DNA from: Plectosphaerella cucumerina | Lineage: Eukaryota > Ascomycota > Sordariomycetes > Glomerellales > Plectosphaerellaceae | Reading direction: 5' to 3' | DNA length: 64,000 nt | Assembly (NCBI GenBank): GCA_020746995.1 | Contig: JAGPXD010000001.1 | Span: forward strand, 1,922,001-1,986,000 | Part shown: positions 1 to 9,900 of the stretch, piece by piece | How the letters are laid out: each line of letters begins with the position of its first letter | How positions within the stretch are numbered: the stretch's first letter is position 1 | The notes under the pieces: model-generated | Told to the model about the DNA's origin: nothing | Databases searched by the model: none | Seen by the model: the letters and a program-made list of their open reading frames with translations, nothing else | Translations under genes and position numbers: made by a program

Positions 1-3000
1 AGATGCTGCAGCGCCATACCGGCCTCAACAAGACCCAGATTTCCAACTGGCTCGCCAACGCTCGTCGCAGGGGCAAGATTCAGCCCAACAGGTCTACGTC
101 GCCACACGTCCGCAACACATGGACCGGTCCCATCGACATCCCTCGCCGTCCCGGCACGCCCGCCTTTGACTCGACACGCAGCATGAACCCGCTGGAGCGT
201 TGGGTTGACTCTCCCCCTGAGAACGAACCCGCTTCGGTCACCGCCATTGCCCGCGCCGTCGCCTCCAACTCGGACATGTCGTCCGGCCTCAACAGCCCGT
301 ACAGCTTCGCCTTCACCGACGACGGCTCGAGTCGCTCCCTTTGCAACGTCTCCTCCGCCAGTAGTGCCGGCACTTCCAGCGGTGGCTCCTTTGCCTCCGC
401 CTACTCTCATGGCTCTTTCGGCTCCTTCGGATCCATCACACAAGATCGCGGTCGCCGCCGCCGCAGAAGGAGGGCTGCCCCTAAGCGGGAGGAGAAGAAC
501 TCACTCACCGCCCCCCTGAAGACCTTCCAGTGCACTTTCTGTACAGAGACCTTCAGGACGAAACACGACTGGCAAAGACACGAGAAGTCCCTCCACTTGT
601 CCCTGGAGCGGTGGGTCTGCGCTCCCGACGGCCCCCGGGTCCTCAACCCGCAGACCAACCAGGTCTGTTGCGTCTTCTGTGGCGAGCCCGATCCCACCGA
701 CGCCCACATCGAGAGCCATAACCACTCGGCCTGCTTGGAGAGGTCGCTCGAGGAGCGCACCTTCTACCGCAAAGACCATCTGAACCAGCACCTGAGGCTT
801 GTGCACGACGTCAAGTTCCTCGACTGGTGTATGAAGACGTGGAAGGTCGCCAGTCCAGAAATCAGGTCGCGTTGCGGTTTCTGTGGCATTGTGATGGACA
901 ACTGGTCGATCCGTGTGGATCATCTGGCGGAGCACTTCAAGACGGGTAACACCATGGCCGACTGGAAGGGTGACTGGGGTTTCGAAGCACCCGTGCTCGA
1001 CATGCTCGAGAACTCCATTCCTCCGTGTATGCAACCCCTCACATATCCCGTGGACCGGCTGGAGGCAAAGTCTGACTTTTGATGGGTTCAAATAGATCTG
1101 ATTGACAATGAACGTCACTCCCCATTCCCGTACATCGCGAGTGGCGCGCCTGCAGAGACCCCGCGCAGTGCCTACGAGCTTATCAAGCTGGAGCTGGCCT
1201 ACTTCATGGTCAACCACCAGGAAAAGACGGGGACACTCCCCAACGACGAGGAGTTGCGACTCGAGGCCTGTCGTATCATTTTCGCCTCTGAGGTCCTGTC
1301 CCTCCAGGGCATCTCCGCGCAATTCTCCTGGCTTCGTGATGTTCTGATGGGTTCGGACGATCTGGCGCGCCAGGCTCAGTTTGGTCCCATGCGTCAAGGT
1401 ATTGAGAACAGGCTGGCCATCCTCAAGATTAACGGCAAGGACAACCTGTTCGAGCAATGCCCTCTCGAGAAGCAGCTTCACGAGTATGTGCGCACCAAGA
1501 TCCTCCTGGGACTCACCGCCATGGACGACGAGCTCCAGCAGGAGGCCTGCTGCATCATTGGCCGCATCGAAGAGGCCTCGACTACCGCGTCCGACTTCAT
1601 CGCCAACTGGCTCGTCAGGCTCGTTACCTCATCGACCAGCTGGCTGGCCAACTTCCGTCAGCGCGCACACCTCCCTCGGACCGAAGACATCATGGACATC
1701 AACTCGCGTCACACAGACCCCAACGTCATCGACTCGACCATCCACAACTACAACCGGCTGGACCGGTCCCTGGGCCAGTACCTGGATGCGCAGCGAGCCA
1801 TGGGCGTGGAGCCAAGCGACGATGACCTGCAACGCCAGGCTCGTATCATCATATACGACTTTGACGACGGCTGGAACCAAACGGCTGCAGACAACATCGA
1901 GTGGCTGAATGCTTTCAAAGAGCGCCACGCCGTGAGCCCGGCTAAGCCCGCGGAGGCCTTTGCCTGCGTCGAGCCCCGGACTACGGCCCCCGAGGTTCAG
2001 CTCCAGCAGCTCGAGGCGGTCGCGCAAACACAACCCGTCAAAGGGTGCCCGGCCATGAGCCCAGATGCAGTCCAGGCTTTCCTCCAAAGGCCCCAGGTCT
2101 CGGGACAGTCTGGCAAGCAGGGCGTCTTCTTCATCTCAGATGCCAACTGCTATCGTCGTCTCGCCCATGAGCTTGGTCGATACGTGCAATCTACTATGTC
2201 GCCCAACAATCCGAACCGACATGTCCCAACCGATGCTGAGATCCAGCACCAGGCTCGCTGGATCCTGTTTGACGAGTAAGGCCGCCCTCTACACAAGTAT
2301 TTGAACAGAACACAGCTAACCCATCCTTAGTGACGACCCGTGGAACCAGACGGCTGCCGACAACGCCGAATGGCTGCTGCGCTTCAAGCGCGACAACGGC
2401 ATCCTCCCTCCCGGCCCCGGCCTCGCCCAGGACGATGAACCGTGGAACATCTCCCAGGGCGGCACCGGCTTCGCGCCCCCCTACGCCTTCCCCGGCAGGA
2501 ACATGCTGCTCAACGCCCAGGCCACGCCGGCATCGACCAACAACTCGAGCGGCACCAACGCGACCCCCGCGGCAACGGCGCCCACCAACCCGACGACGGC
2601 GAGCCCGAACAGCCCCGCCTCAGACAAGGTCGAGATCATCGTGCGCCAGAACGCCCGGCCCTTTGAGACGAACCAGGCCGCCATCGACAAGTACTTCGAG
2701 ACCTTTGCCTCCCGCTACCAGCGCCCGGCTGCCGTCTTCTGCTCGCGCGAGCTCGAGGCCGGCCTCGCCAGCTACGTACGCTCCGAAATCGCCGCCGACA
2801 AGGGCTTCCCCTCGGACGATGCCATCCGCGCCCGCGCCAGGACCATACTCGGCAACAACGAGACCGCCGCCGATGACCCGGCGCTGCTCGGAAAGTTCAA
2901 GATCTGGGTCATGTCGCAGCTCTCCCAGCCCGACGAGGAGACGCGGCCTGCGCCGACGCCCTCGGCCCTGCCGTGTAATCTCGACATGAACCTCACGGAA

Positions 3001-3084
3001 GCAGAGATGGACAGCATTCTCGCTGATATGAGCTTCGATATGACGGCCGAGATGAACGTCCCCACTCCGGGACGGATGTCATGA
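1..3084 (+). CDS. Homeodomain / C2H2 zinc-finger transcription factor, 3' part (5' end off window)
   Basis: The gene is cut by the left edge; 985 residues are visible. The first residues are the recognition helix of a KN/TALE-type homeodomain (KTQISNWLANARRRGK). A Ser-rich linker with an Arg run follows, then a C2H2 finger at about residues 176-200 (CTFC...H-x4-H), a less regular Cys/His segment at about 222-272, and a third finger at about 290-315 (CGFC...H-x3-H). The rest holds five copies of a 50-60 residue module, two of which contain WNQTAADN-x-EWL. I infer introns 1027-1095 (69 nt; gtatgc, CTGAC branch, aaatag) and 2276-2330 (55 nt; gtaagg, gctaac, cttag). The exons join in frame to the stop at 3082. 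Without the first intron an in-frame TGA at 1080 would end the protein. Homeodomain plus C2H2 factors are a known fungal class of nuclear regulators; targets cannot be inferred here. Confidence 0.85.
1165..2930 (+). repeat. Five diverged copies of a 50-60 residue protein module
   Basis: Copies lie roughly at 1165-1340, 1470-1640, 1755-1932, 2148-2400 (interrupted by the second intron) and 2735-2930. The shared pattern is a helix ending in YV or YL, then P-[ST]-[ND]-[DE]-x-[LI]-[QR]-x-x-A-[RC]-x-I-[IL], and in the best copies D-x-W-N-Q-T-A-A-D-N-x-E-W-L-x-x-F-K. The spacing and the WL-x-x-FK ending resemble CENP-B/Tc5 transposase-type helix-turn-helix domains. That resemblance is my inference from reading the sequence. 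Confidence 0.6.
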
Positions 3085-3357
3085 GACGAGATGGAGACGG
3101 CATCTACGAAATTTGAACATGATTGGTTTTGGAGAAGACTTCAAAAGTTGGCGTTTTGATCTGGCGATCACGCGAGACTGGATCGCCTGGACATTTTTGT
3201 ATCGTTTAGAACATTTGATACCATGGGACGGCGATGATGGGTTGAAACTGCATTGGATACTGGTCTATACTTCAACTCTTCTCTCTTTCTCCCCTCGCAA
3301 CTCGGTGAAAAGGATGCTCGTGACACCTCGCACGGGCCTAGGCAGTCCTCGAACCCA

Positions 3358-4751
3358 TCACACCTCAAACGGCATTTGCTCGGTCTTTGGTCGGCGCCGG
3401 GTCTTGGTAGAGCTAAAGCTTAGGTAGCTAAGCTTCTTGTTCAGTGAACGTATGCTCATCCTCCCGCGCCCCCTGCTCTGCGAGGTCCGTGTTGACCGTG
3501 GAGCTGCGGCACAGAGCTCGTCGCCATAGAGTGAGATGGTTGAGTCGCTGTGGTTTTCAAGAGATCCGATTGCGAACATGCTGCGTGCTCGAAGCAGCGG
3601 AGCATTTTTGACCTGGCGCTCTTTCCTGTGATGAGTGGCATCGACGCTGGAGCTCCGACGGGGTACACGCGAACGGCGAGACCTTGTGACAATCCTGCCC
3701 CTCTTCTCATCATGCTTGAAACGGTGGGTGAACCATTGGGTAAGGCGTATGCGGCGGACATGGAGGGCTTCGCGGGCGCGCTTGAAGTATCTGATAGACT
3801 TGGGGCGCAGTCGTGAACGGCGGCCGGGGATCCGTGTTTTCTTCTCGGATTCGGCCTCTTCCATGCCCTGATTGCTTCCTGCATCACCTTCAGCCGGACC
3901 ATCTGCACCCGAAACGCGCTGTATGGCGACAGATGCTTTTGAATCTGGGAATCTATGCGGAAGGGACTCGGTGGAGTCAGTGAGAGGATTTGTGTCGGTT
4001 GGGTGTCGGGAACGGAGGACTTTCATGCTGGCTGTGTCTGAAGCTCCTGATGCTTCGCTGAGATGGCCAAACACATGGGCCAGGGAGGTGCGAGGCGGGA
4101 GTCTTCCCTCGTTGCAAGTTTTGTAAGAGCTATGGCCTGAACGGGTAGTGGAATAAGGCACATCGACGCGCGGGTGGGACTCGGGCTGATTGTCCAAATC
4201 TGTCTTGTCCTCGGTAGTCTCGGGAAGCGCTTCATGGTGACTCTCGTTGCTTGCTTTTCGAGAGGAGAAGTTCCAGGAAGAGGAAGATGATGATCGAAGA
4301 TCTTCAACGTTGAATGTTCCCTTCTGAAATCTGGACGGTTTGAGTGCGGTGAGATCGAGACTGTACCGAGCTTGTGAAGAAGACAGGACGGGTTCAGGGG
4401 ACGATGGGCAGATCTGGAACCCCTCGGGGGACAAGACGACGATGAGGTTCTTGATCTGTGGTGGGCTACCGATGACATGGTCATGGGAGTGGACTTGGTA
4501 TCTTGATCGAGGGTACTGGTGCCGAGGGCCTTCCGGACGACGTCGTCATCTGTGTAGATGGCAAGTGGAGGCGACTGGCTTCGGTCTTCGCCCCGGAGGA
4601 ACCAATCGCGATCGGCGTCGACAGAGGAGCCACCAGACACGAAGCGTGTGGACTGATATGTGAACTTCGGATGGTAGGGCTCCTTGTTCTCCTTGTCGGC
4701 GCTGCCGTCGAAGAGGTTGACAAGCTTCGCGCGTACGGTTTCGCCGACCAT
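3358..4751 (-). CDS. Ser/Arg-rich protein of unknown function
   Basis: Two reading frames join through a 56-nt intron at 4414-4469 (gtagcc...ttccag), giving 445 residues from the ATG at 4751. The N-terminal part contains MVGETVRAKLVNLFDGSADK; the C-terminal half is rich in Ser, Arg and Lys with several basic clusters that could be nuclear signals. I do not recognise a domain. The same frame is open upstream from an ATG at 5006 and is interrupted only by TAG at 4818-4820, so the true start may be further upstream or the 5' end may be damaged. The donor is weak, so the intron is less certain than others in this window. It is divergent from the thioesterase gene. Confidence 0.5.
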
Positions 4752-4817
4752 GGCGGCCTTTTGGGCATCGGTCGGTGGCTTTGGCGGTTTCGACTGGGCA
4801 CTCCCGGCAGCCTTTTC

Positions 4818-5006
4818 CTAGAGACTGAGGGAAGCCAAAAGGGGAGCTCGCTTGAGGGAGCTCTTCCTGAATGGATCAGAGGAGAGGGACTGGCTCTTGG
4901 CGATGAGGTCGGCGGGGATAAGCTCGGGACCTTTGGGAATCGGGAGGGAGGAGTGGCTGGACATGCTGGAAGAGGTGTGCGCGTTGAAGAATCGGACAGA
5001 TTCCAA
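4818..5006 (-). other. In-frame upstream ORF, 62 codons, ahead of the Ser/Arg-rich gene
   Basis: It starts MESVRFFNAHTSSSMSSH and ends at TAG 4818. The frame is the same as the downstream ORF, and the bases after TAG read EKAAGSAQSKPPKPPTDAQ straight into the ATG at 4751. No good splice donor exists to remove the stop. Either it is a conventional uORF, or it is the original N-terminus cut off by a nonsense change. A CAG to TAG transition, the kind made by repeat-induced point mutation, would be enough. Confidence 0.4.
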
Positions 5007-5769
5007 CTGCTGGTATCTATCGGTGTCTTGTTGCTGTGTGGAATTGATAGATAAGATGGTGCATCAAGGATGTGATCATGGTGTTGTTGAGGTTTGAGGC
5101 TTCGTCAGGAGGAATCTTGTCACAAGCTCTCGAGTCCAGGTCTCTGCGTTCAACCCCCCCATCCTGCCTTCCGCACAAGATTATGCCATGAATTCGAAAA
5201 GCTCAGAGCTCTTTCCTTTCGAGTCTCTAGTGTGCCATGGGCGGCAGGTGTGACCTATACCAAGGTACGTACCTGGGCTTGGCCACGATGGTGTCGATCG
5301 GGAAGGCGCGATCATGGTGGCACAGCTGCCCTTGCAGCCAGAGAAAAAGCTGGCTCATTCCTATGTCCATTCACACAATGCGTTTTTTCTATGCGATTTG
5401 ACTCGGATGCTGAGCTTCGATCTCATCTCAACATTCCGTCTTCGCCAAAACCTTCGTCGAGATGTCTTCGCAATCGACATGTCGTCGGCAATGTGGAAGG
5501 TGCACGGGCCACCCGGCACACGCATCCTCATCCCGGCACCCCTGAATAGCGGACCTCGGCTCGCAGCTGGAGGCCGGTCGCGGGGCAGAAGCTTGAATGC
5601 CGTCTCGCTCAAACACTCACTCATCATCTACATCGCGATTAGTTAGATGAGACCCTCATCAATCCGTCCAATTCTCCTCTCTTTGCCTCGGCCTGCCCAT
5701 TTCAGGGCCCCAAGTCGTCCATTTCGCCCCTCCTTACTTGTTTTACCCACCGCTAAGGCATCCATCACG
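5007..5769. other. Divergent intergenic region
   Basis: About 760 bp separates the Ser/Arg-rich gene (-) from the thioesterase gene (+). Short ORFs here overlap one another in several frames and show no recognisable domain. I see no repeat or clear TATA element. Confidence 0.4.
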
Positions 5770-6431
5770 ATGAAGTCGGAGAACGTTGACGTGAAGCACT
5801 TCCAGGCCATCCCCTGGTGCCGCGCCCTTATCGAGGAACCCAACACGGTCCGCGAGACGGCCTCGTCCCGCTTCGTCAAGCCCAGCGGCGAGGACATACT
5901 CTTTGCCAACGTCCTCAACACCCCTGATACGATCAAAGCCTTCCTCATTCTCTACACGCCGCCCCCGCCCGCACCCCCCGGAAGCCCCGCCGCCCGCATC
6001 GACGAGGCCCGCTTCCTCATCACCCTAGGCTACAAGGTGTAAGTGATGTCTCGTCGCCAACCAGCTATGCGTAGAGTCTATCAGCTCTCGTAACTGCCCA
6101 GCGGGCTCTTGCTGACGCCAAGTGCCGTAGGGCTGGCTACCCAAACGTCTGCCACGGCGGCATCGTCATGACCATCCTGGACGAGGTCATCGGGCTCCTC
6201 TTCCCCCTCAACAAGGAGCGCAACGCCATCCCCGAGACCTCCTACATGACCGGCTACCTCAACACCAGCTTCATGGCGCCCGTCGAGGTGCCTGGAACCT
6301 ATCTCTGCCGCTCAACCATTGACAGGGTTGAGGGGCGCAAGTATTTCATGACGGGCACGATAGAAGACAGCAAAGGTTCCGTCGTCGCCCGCGGCGAGGC
6401 CCTGTACATTGGCCTGAAAGAGAAGCTGTGA
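5770..6431 (+). CDS. Hotdog-fold (PaaI/4HBT-like) thioesterase
   Basis: The exons 5770-6038 and 6131-6431 flank a 92-nt intron (gtaagt...ccgtag) and give 189 residues. The second exon begins in the hotdog signature, GYPNVCHGGIVMTILDEVIG, with the HGG motif of acyl-CoA thioesterase relatives. It continues with the beta-strand series typical of the fold (SYMTGYLNTSFMAPVEVPG). The likely reaction is hydrolysis of an acyl-CoA thioester; the substrate is unknown. I chose the ATG at 5770. An in-frame ATG at 5647 would add 41 residues that are Arg/Pro-rich with no acidic residue, which looks like a mitochondrial presequence and could be a second isoform. Family assignment is firm, substrate open. 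Confidence 0.85.
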
Positions 6432-6957
6432 TGAATCTTCAATAGACTCTTGACTTGAAGACACAAAACACATAATACACAACACACACGACACGACGAA
6501 CGATACACATAACATTGAAATCATGACTCATTCATTCCAAATCCCATGGGTATCTAGTCAACGCCCCGAACCCGAAATAACGCCGACGACGGTCGACGCA
6601 AATAAAAAACGTACGCCTGTCTAACGAAGACCAAAACATACAGGACGACGTGGTACTGTACATGTAGTACGCCACGCATCAGAGTCTCGACGGAAGCCCC
6701 TGATCAGTGAGTAGCCTGATCTTTAACGCCGAGTCTACTACGAGGTGGACAAAAGGCAGGCGGAAAAATGCCCTTTGATCTCTAAAAAGCAGAAAACAAA
6801 CCAAACCAAACCACACCCTGGAAAAGAAGAAGTATCCGAAAACCCAAATGCCGGTCGTCAAACTTTTTTCCCGAACCAATTTCTGCGTAACCCGTAGGCG
6901 CCGTTTTTCGTCTTATACTCTCATAATTCGCAAAACCTCCCAGCCCATGCATGCCTC
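6432..6957. other. Convergent 3' region between thioesterase and URA2
   Basis: About 525 bp of A/C-rich sequence with (AC)-like runs near 6465-6495. It should hold the two facing 3' UTRs. No gene is seen. Confidence 0.4.
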
Positions 6958-9900
6958 TCAAGGCGCCATGACCAACGCCAACAGAGCCATGCGGCAGTAC
7001 AGGCCGTACCTCATCTAATAACATGTCAGCTTGATAGGTCCTCCATTCGGGGACGGGGGGAGACTCACCTGGCGGAAGTAGGCCGCGCGGGGGTCAGTGT
7101 CAACCTCCTGGGCGATCTCCTCGTTCCTGGGAAGAGGGTGCAGAATGCACATGTCCTTCTTGGCCGCGCGCAGGGTGCGGTTGTCGATGCGGTACGAGTT
7201 CTTGACGTTCTCGTACTCCTCGGCCGAGGGGAACCTTTCCTTCTGCACGCGGGTGCAGTACAGCACGTCGCTGTGAGCGAGGATGTCGTCAGTGAGCGTC
7301 TCCGACTCGACACCCAGCTGGCCGCTAGCCTCGAGGAACTGGCGGATGTCGGAGGGGAGCTGGAGGGTCTTGGGCGACACAAGGTTGACGCGCACGCCGT
7401 AGTCGCGCAGCAGGTAAATGAGCGAGTGCACCGGACGCCCGTACAGCAGGTCGCCGATGAACGTAATGGTCAGGTTCTGCACCGTGCCGAGCTCCTCACG
7501 GATGGTGAAGAGGTCGAGGAACGCCTGCGTCGGGTGCTCCTTGCTGCCGTTGCCGCCGTTGATGACGGGCACCTGTGCGAAGCGGCGCGCAACGTCGACG
7601 CTGCGCTCGTCGGGGTGGCGGAGCACCACAGCGTCGCCGTAGCAGCCGAGCGTGCGCAGGGTGTCCTGCAGGGTCTCGCCCTTCTGCACCGACGAGTGCG
7701 AGGTCGAGATGGCGACCGTGCGGCCGCCGAGACGCTGCATGGCGGCGTCGAACGAGGCCGAGGTGCGGGTCGACGGCTCGTAGAAGAGCGTGCACAGCAG
7801 CCGGCCGCGGAGGACGTTGAGAACGCCCTCACGCTGGACACCGCGGCGCATGGCCTGCGCCACCGTGAAGAGGTGGTGGAGGTCGCTGCGGGTGTACTGC
7901 GTCACAGACAGGACGCTCTGGTGCTTCCACGACGAAGGCTGCGCCAGGAGGTCCTGCAGCTGCGAGCCAAGAGCCGGCTGCAGCTGCATGGGGGAGGAGA
8001 GGTCATCGAAACCGCCGCCGTGGCCGCGGTTTTGCAGGGCGCTCTCAGCGGCAGGACGCAGCTTGGCGGGCCTCGAGCCGAGAAGAGACGAGCGGCGGTC
8101 GCGAGGGGTCTCCAGGGCCTGGCCCAGCGACACCGTCGTGGGCTTGAGGGCCGGCGACATGGGCATGGCGCCGTGGGTGGACATATCCGTGCCGAGGGGG
8201 TGGCCAGGCAGGAGCTCGCCGTCCAGGCAGACGGTCTTGCCCTGGAAGGTGACCCTCTGAACAGAGCCGCGCATGACGCGTCCAGCGAAGGGCGACCAGC
8301 TGGCCGTCTTGGGCACACGGTAGGCACGGTCGACCTCGACCTCGATACCAGTGCTGACCTGCTCGTGAAGCTCGAAGATCTCCTTGGGGTTGTCGTAGAG
8401 ACGCGCCTTGATGTCCTCGACGGTCAGGCGACCCTCGGTGACCGAGGTCAGGAGGAGGGGCAGGACGTCGGCGATGCCAACAGCGGCCTCGGCCGTCTGG
8501 CCCAGGGAGCTGGCCAGCTGGTACGGCAGGCTACCGATGGAGAAGACATCGATGACGCTCAGGTGCTGCCAAAGCGCGGCCTGGTCGGCGGCGGTGGGCA
8601 GCAGCGAGCAGCCGGGGTAGTCGGCCTGTGAGAGGTACAGGGAGAAGACGGAGACATCGCAGGTGACCTTGAGGCCCTTCTCCTTGCTGAGAGCAATGAG
8701 GCGGATGTCGTCCTTGTTCGAGATGGAAGTGACGTGGATGCGACGGTTGTGGAGGCTGGCCAGGAGCAGGATCGAGGCCAGATCCGTCAGCTTGGCGTCG
8801 GTGACGATGGGCTTGTGCGTAGGCCAGCTGTCGAAGTGCGCGGTGACGGCGGCGACCTTGCTAATGTTGCCCGACAGGTGGTTGAAGGGGATGAAGAGCG
8901 AGCCCACCTCGCCGGTGACCTGGCTAATCTGGTCCGCGTTGTCCGACGTGGCCGAGACGGAGAAGTTGTAGTCGCAGTAGCCGCCCTCCTTGCTGTGCTG
9001 CTGGGCGACCTTGAGGGAGATGGCGTCGGTGACCGAGCCGTCCACACCAACGGGCATGATGCGAACCATGCCGAAGCCGGCCATGAGCGAGGCCTTGGTC
9101 ACGGCCTGCAGGTCCTTGGTGCCGGCGGTAGCAATGCCCGGCACAAAGGCGGCGACGTTGATCAGGCCAGGCAGCGACAGGGTGCGGTGGCTAGTCTGGA
9201 AGTCGCGGTTGCCAACCTCAAGGTTGAAGTGGCGAGCGATGGCCTCGACGAGGATCTTGGCGTTCTTGACGTTGGTGACCAGAGGGATCTGGTAGTCAAC
9301 AGCCATACGCCTGGTCTGGTAACCCTTGCTCATGTAGTTCGCCGGGCGGCGGTACTTGTTGTTGGAGGGCAGGTTGATGTACAGGTCGATGGTGTTCTTG
9401 GCCAGATGCTGGGTGAGCGAGAACTCAGAGCGCTGGCTCTCCTGCTCCTCGGCGAGGACCTCGAGGTACTGCACGGGAATGTTGTGCTCCTGGAGGAAAT
9501 CGGCGGTACCGGCGGTGGCGAACAGCTTGTAGCCGAGCTTCTGCAGCTTCTCAACCGAAGGGAGCATCTCCTTCTTGTCCTTGTAGGAACCAATGGACAG
9601 GAGAATGTTCTGCTTGGGGATCTTGAAGCCTGTAGACATGAGAGCCTTGAGGTAGGCCTCGTACTTGTCGGCACCGAAACAGGCGACCTCACCAGTCGAG
9701 GCCATCTCCACACCAGTGACGGGGTCGGCACCGGACAGACGCGAGAAGCTGAACTGGGGCACCTTGACACCGACGCAGTTGTTGGCAATGGTGGTGGGAG
9801 GGTACTCGGTGAAGGGCTTGCCCATGATGGCCTTGGTGGCCATCTCGATCAGGTCGACACCCATGACCTTGGACACGAAGGGGAAAGAGCGCGAAGCGCG

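Noticed and set aside
1080..1082. Stop-codon readthrough in the transcription factor gene
   Set aside because: A 69-nt intron with good donor, CTGAC branch point and acceptor removes the TGA and keeps frame, which is simpler.
501..1481. 326-codon minus-strand ORF over the transcription factor
   Set aside because: Antisense shadow of the zinc-finger region; no domain and no independent splice logic.
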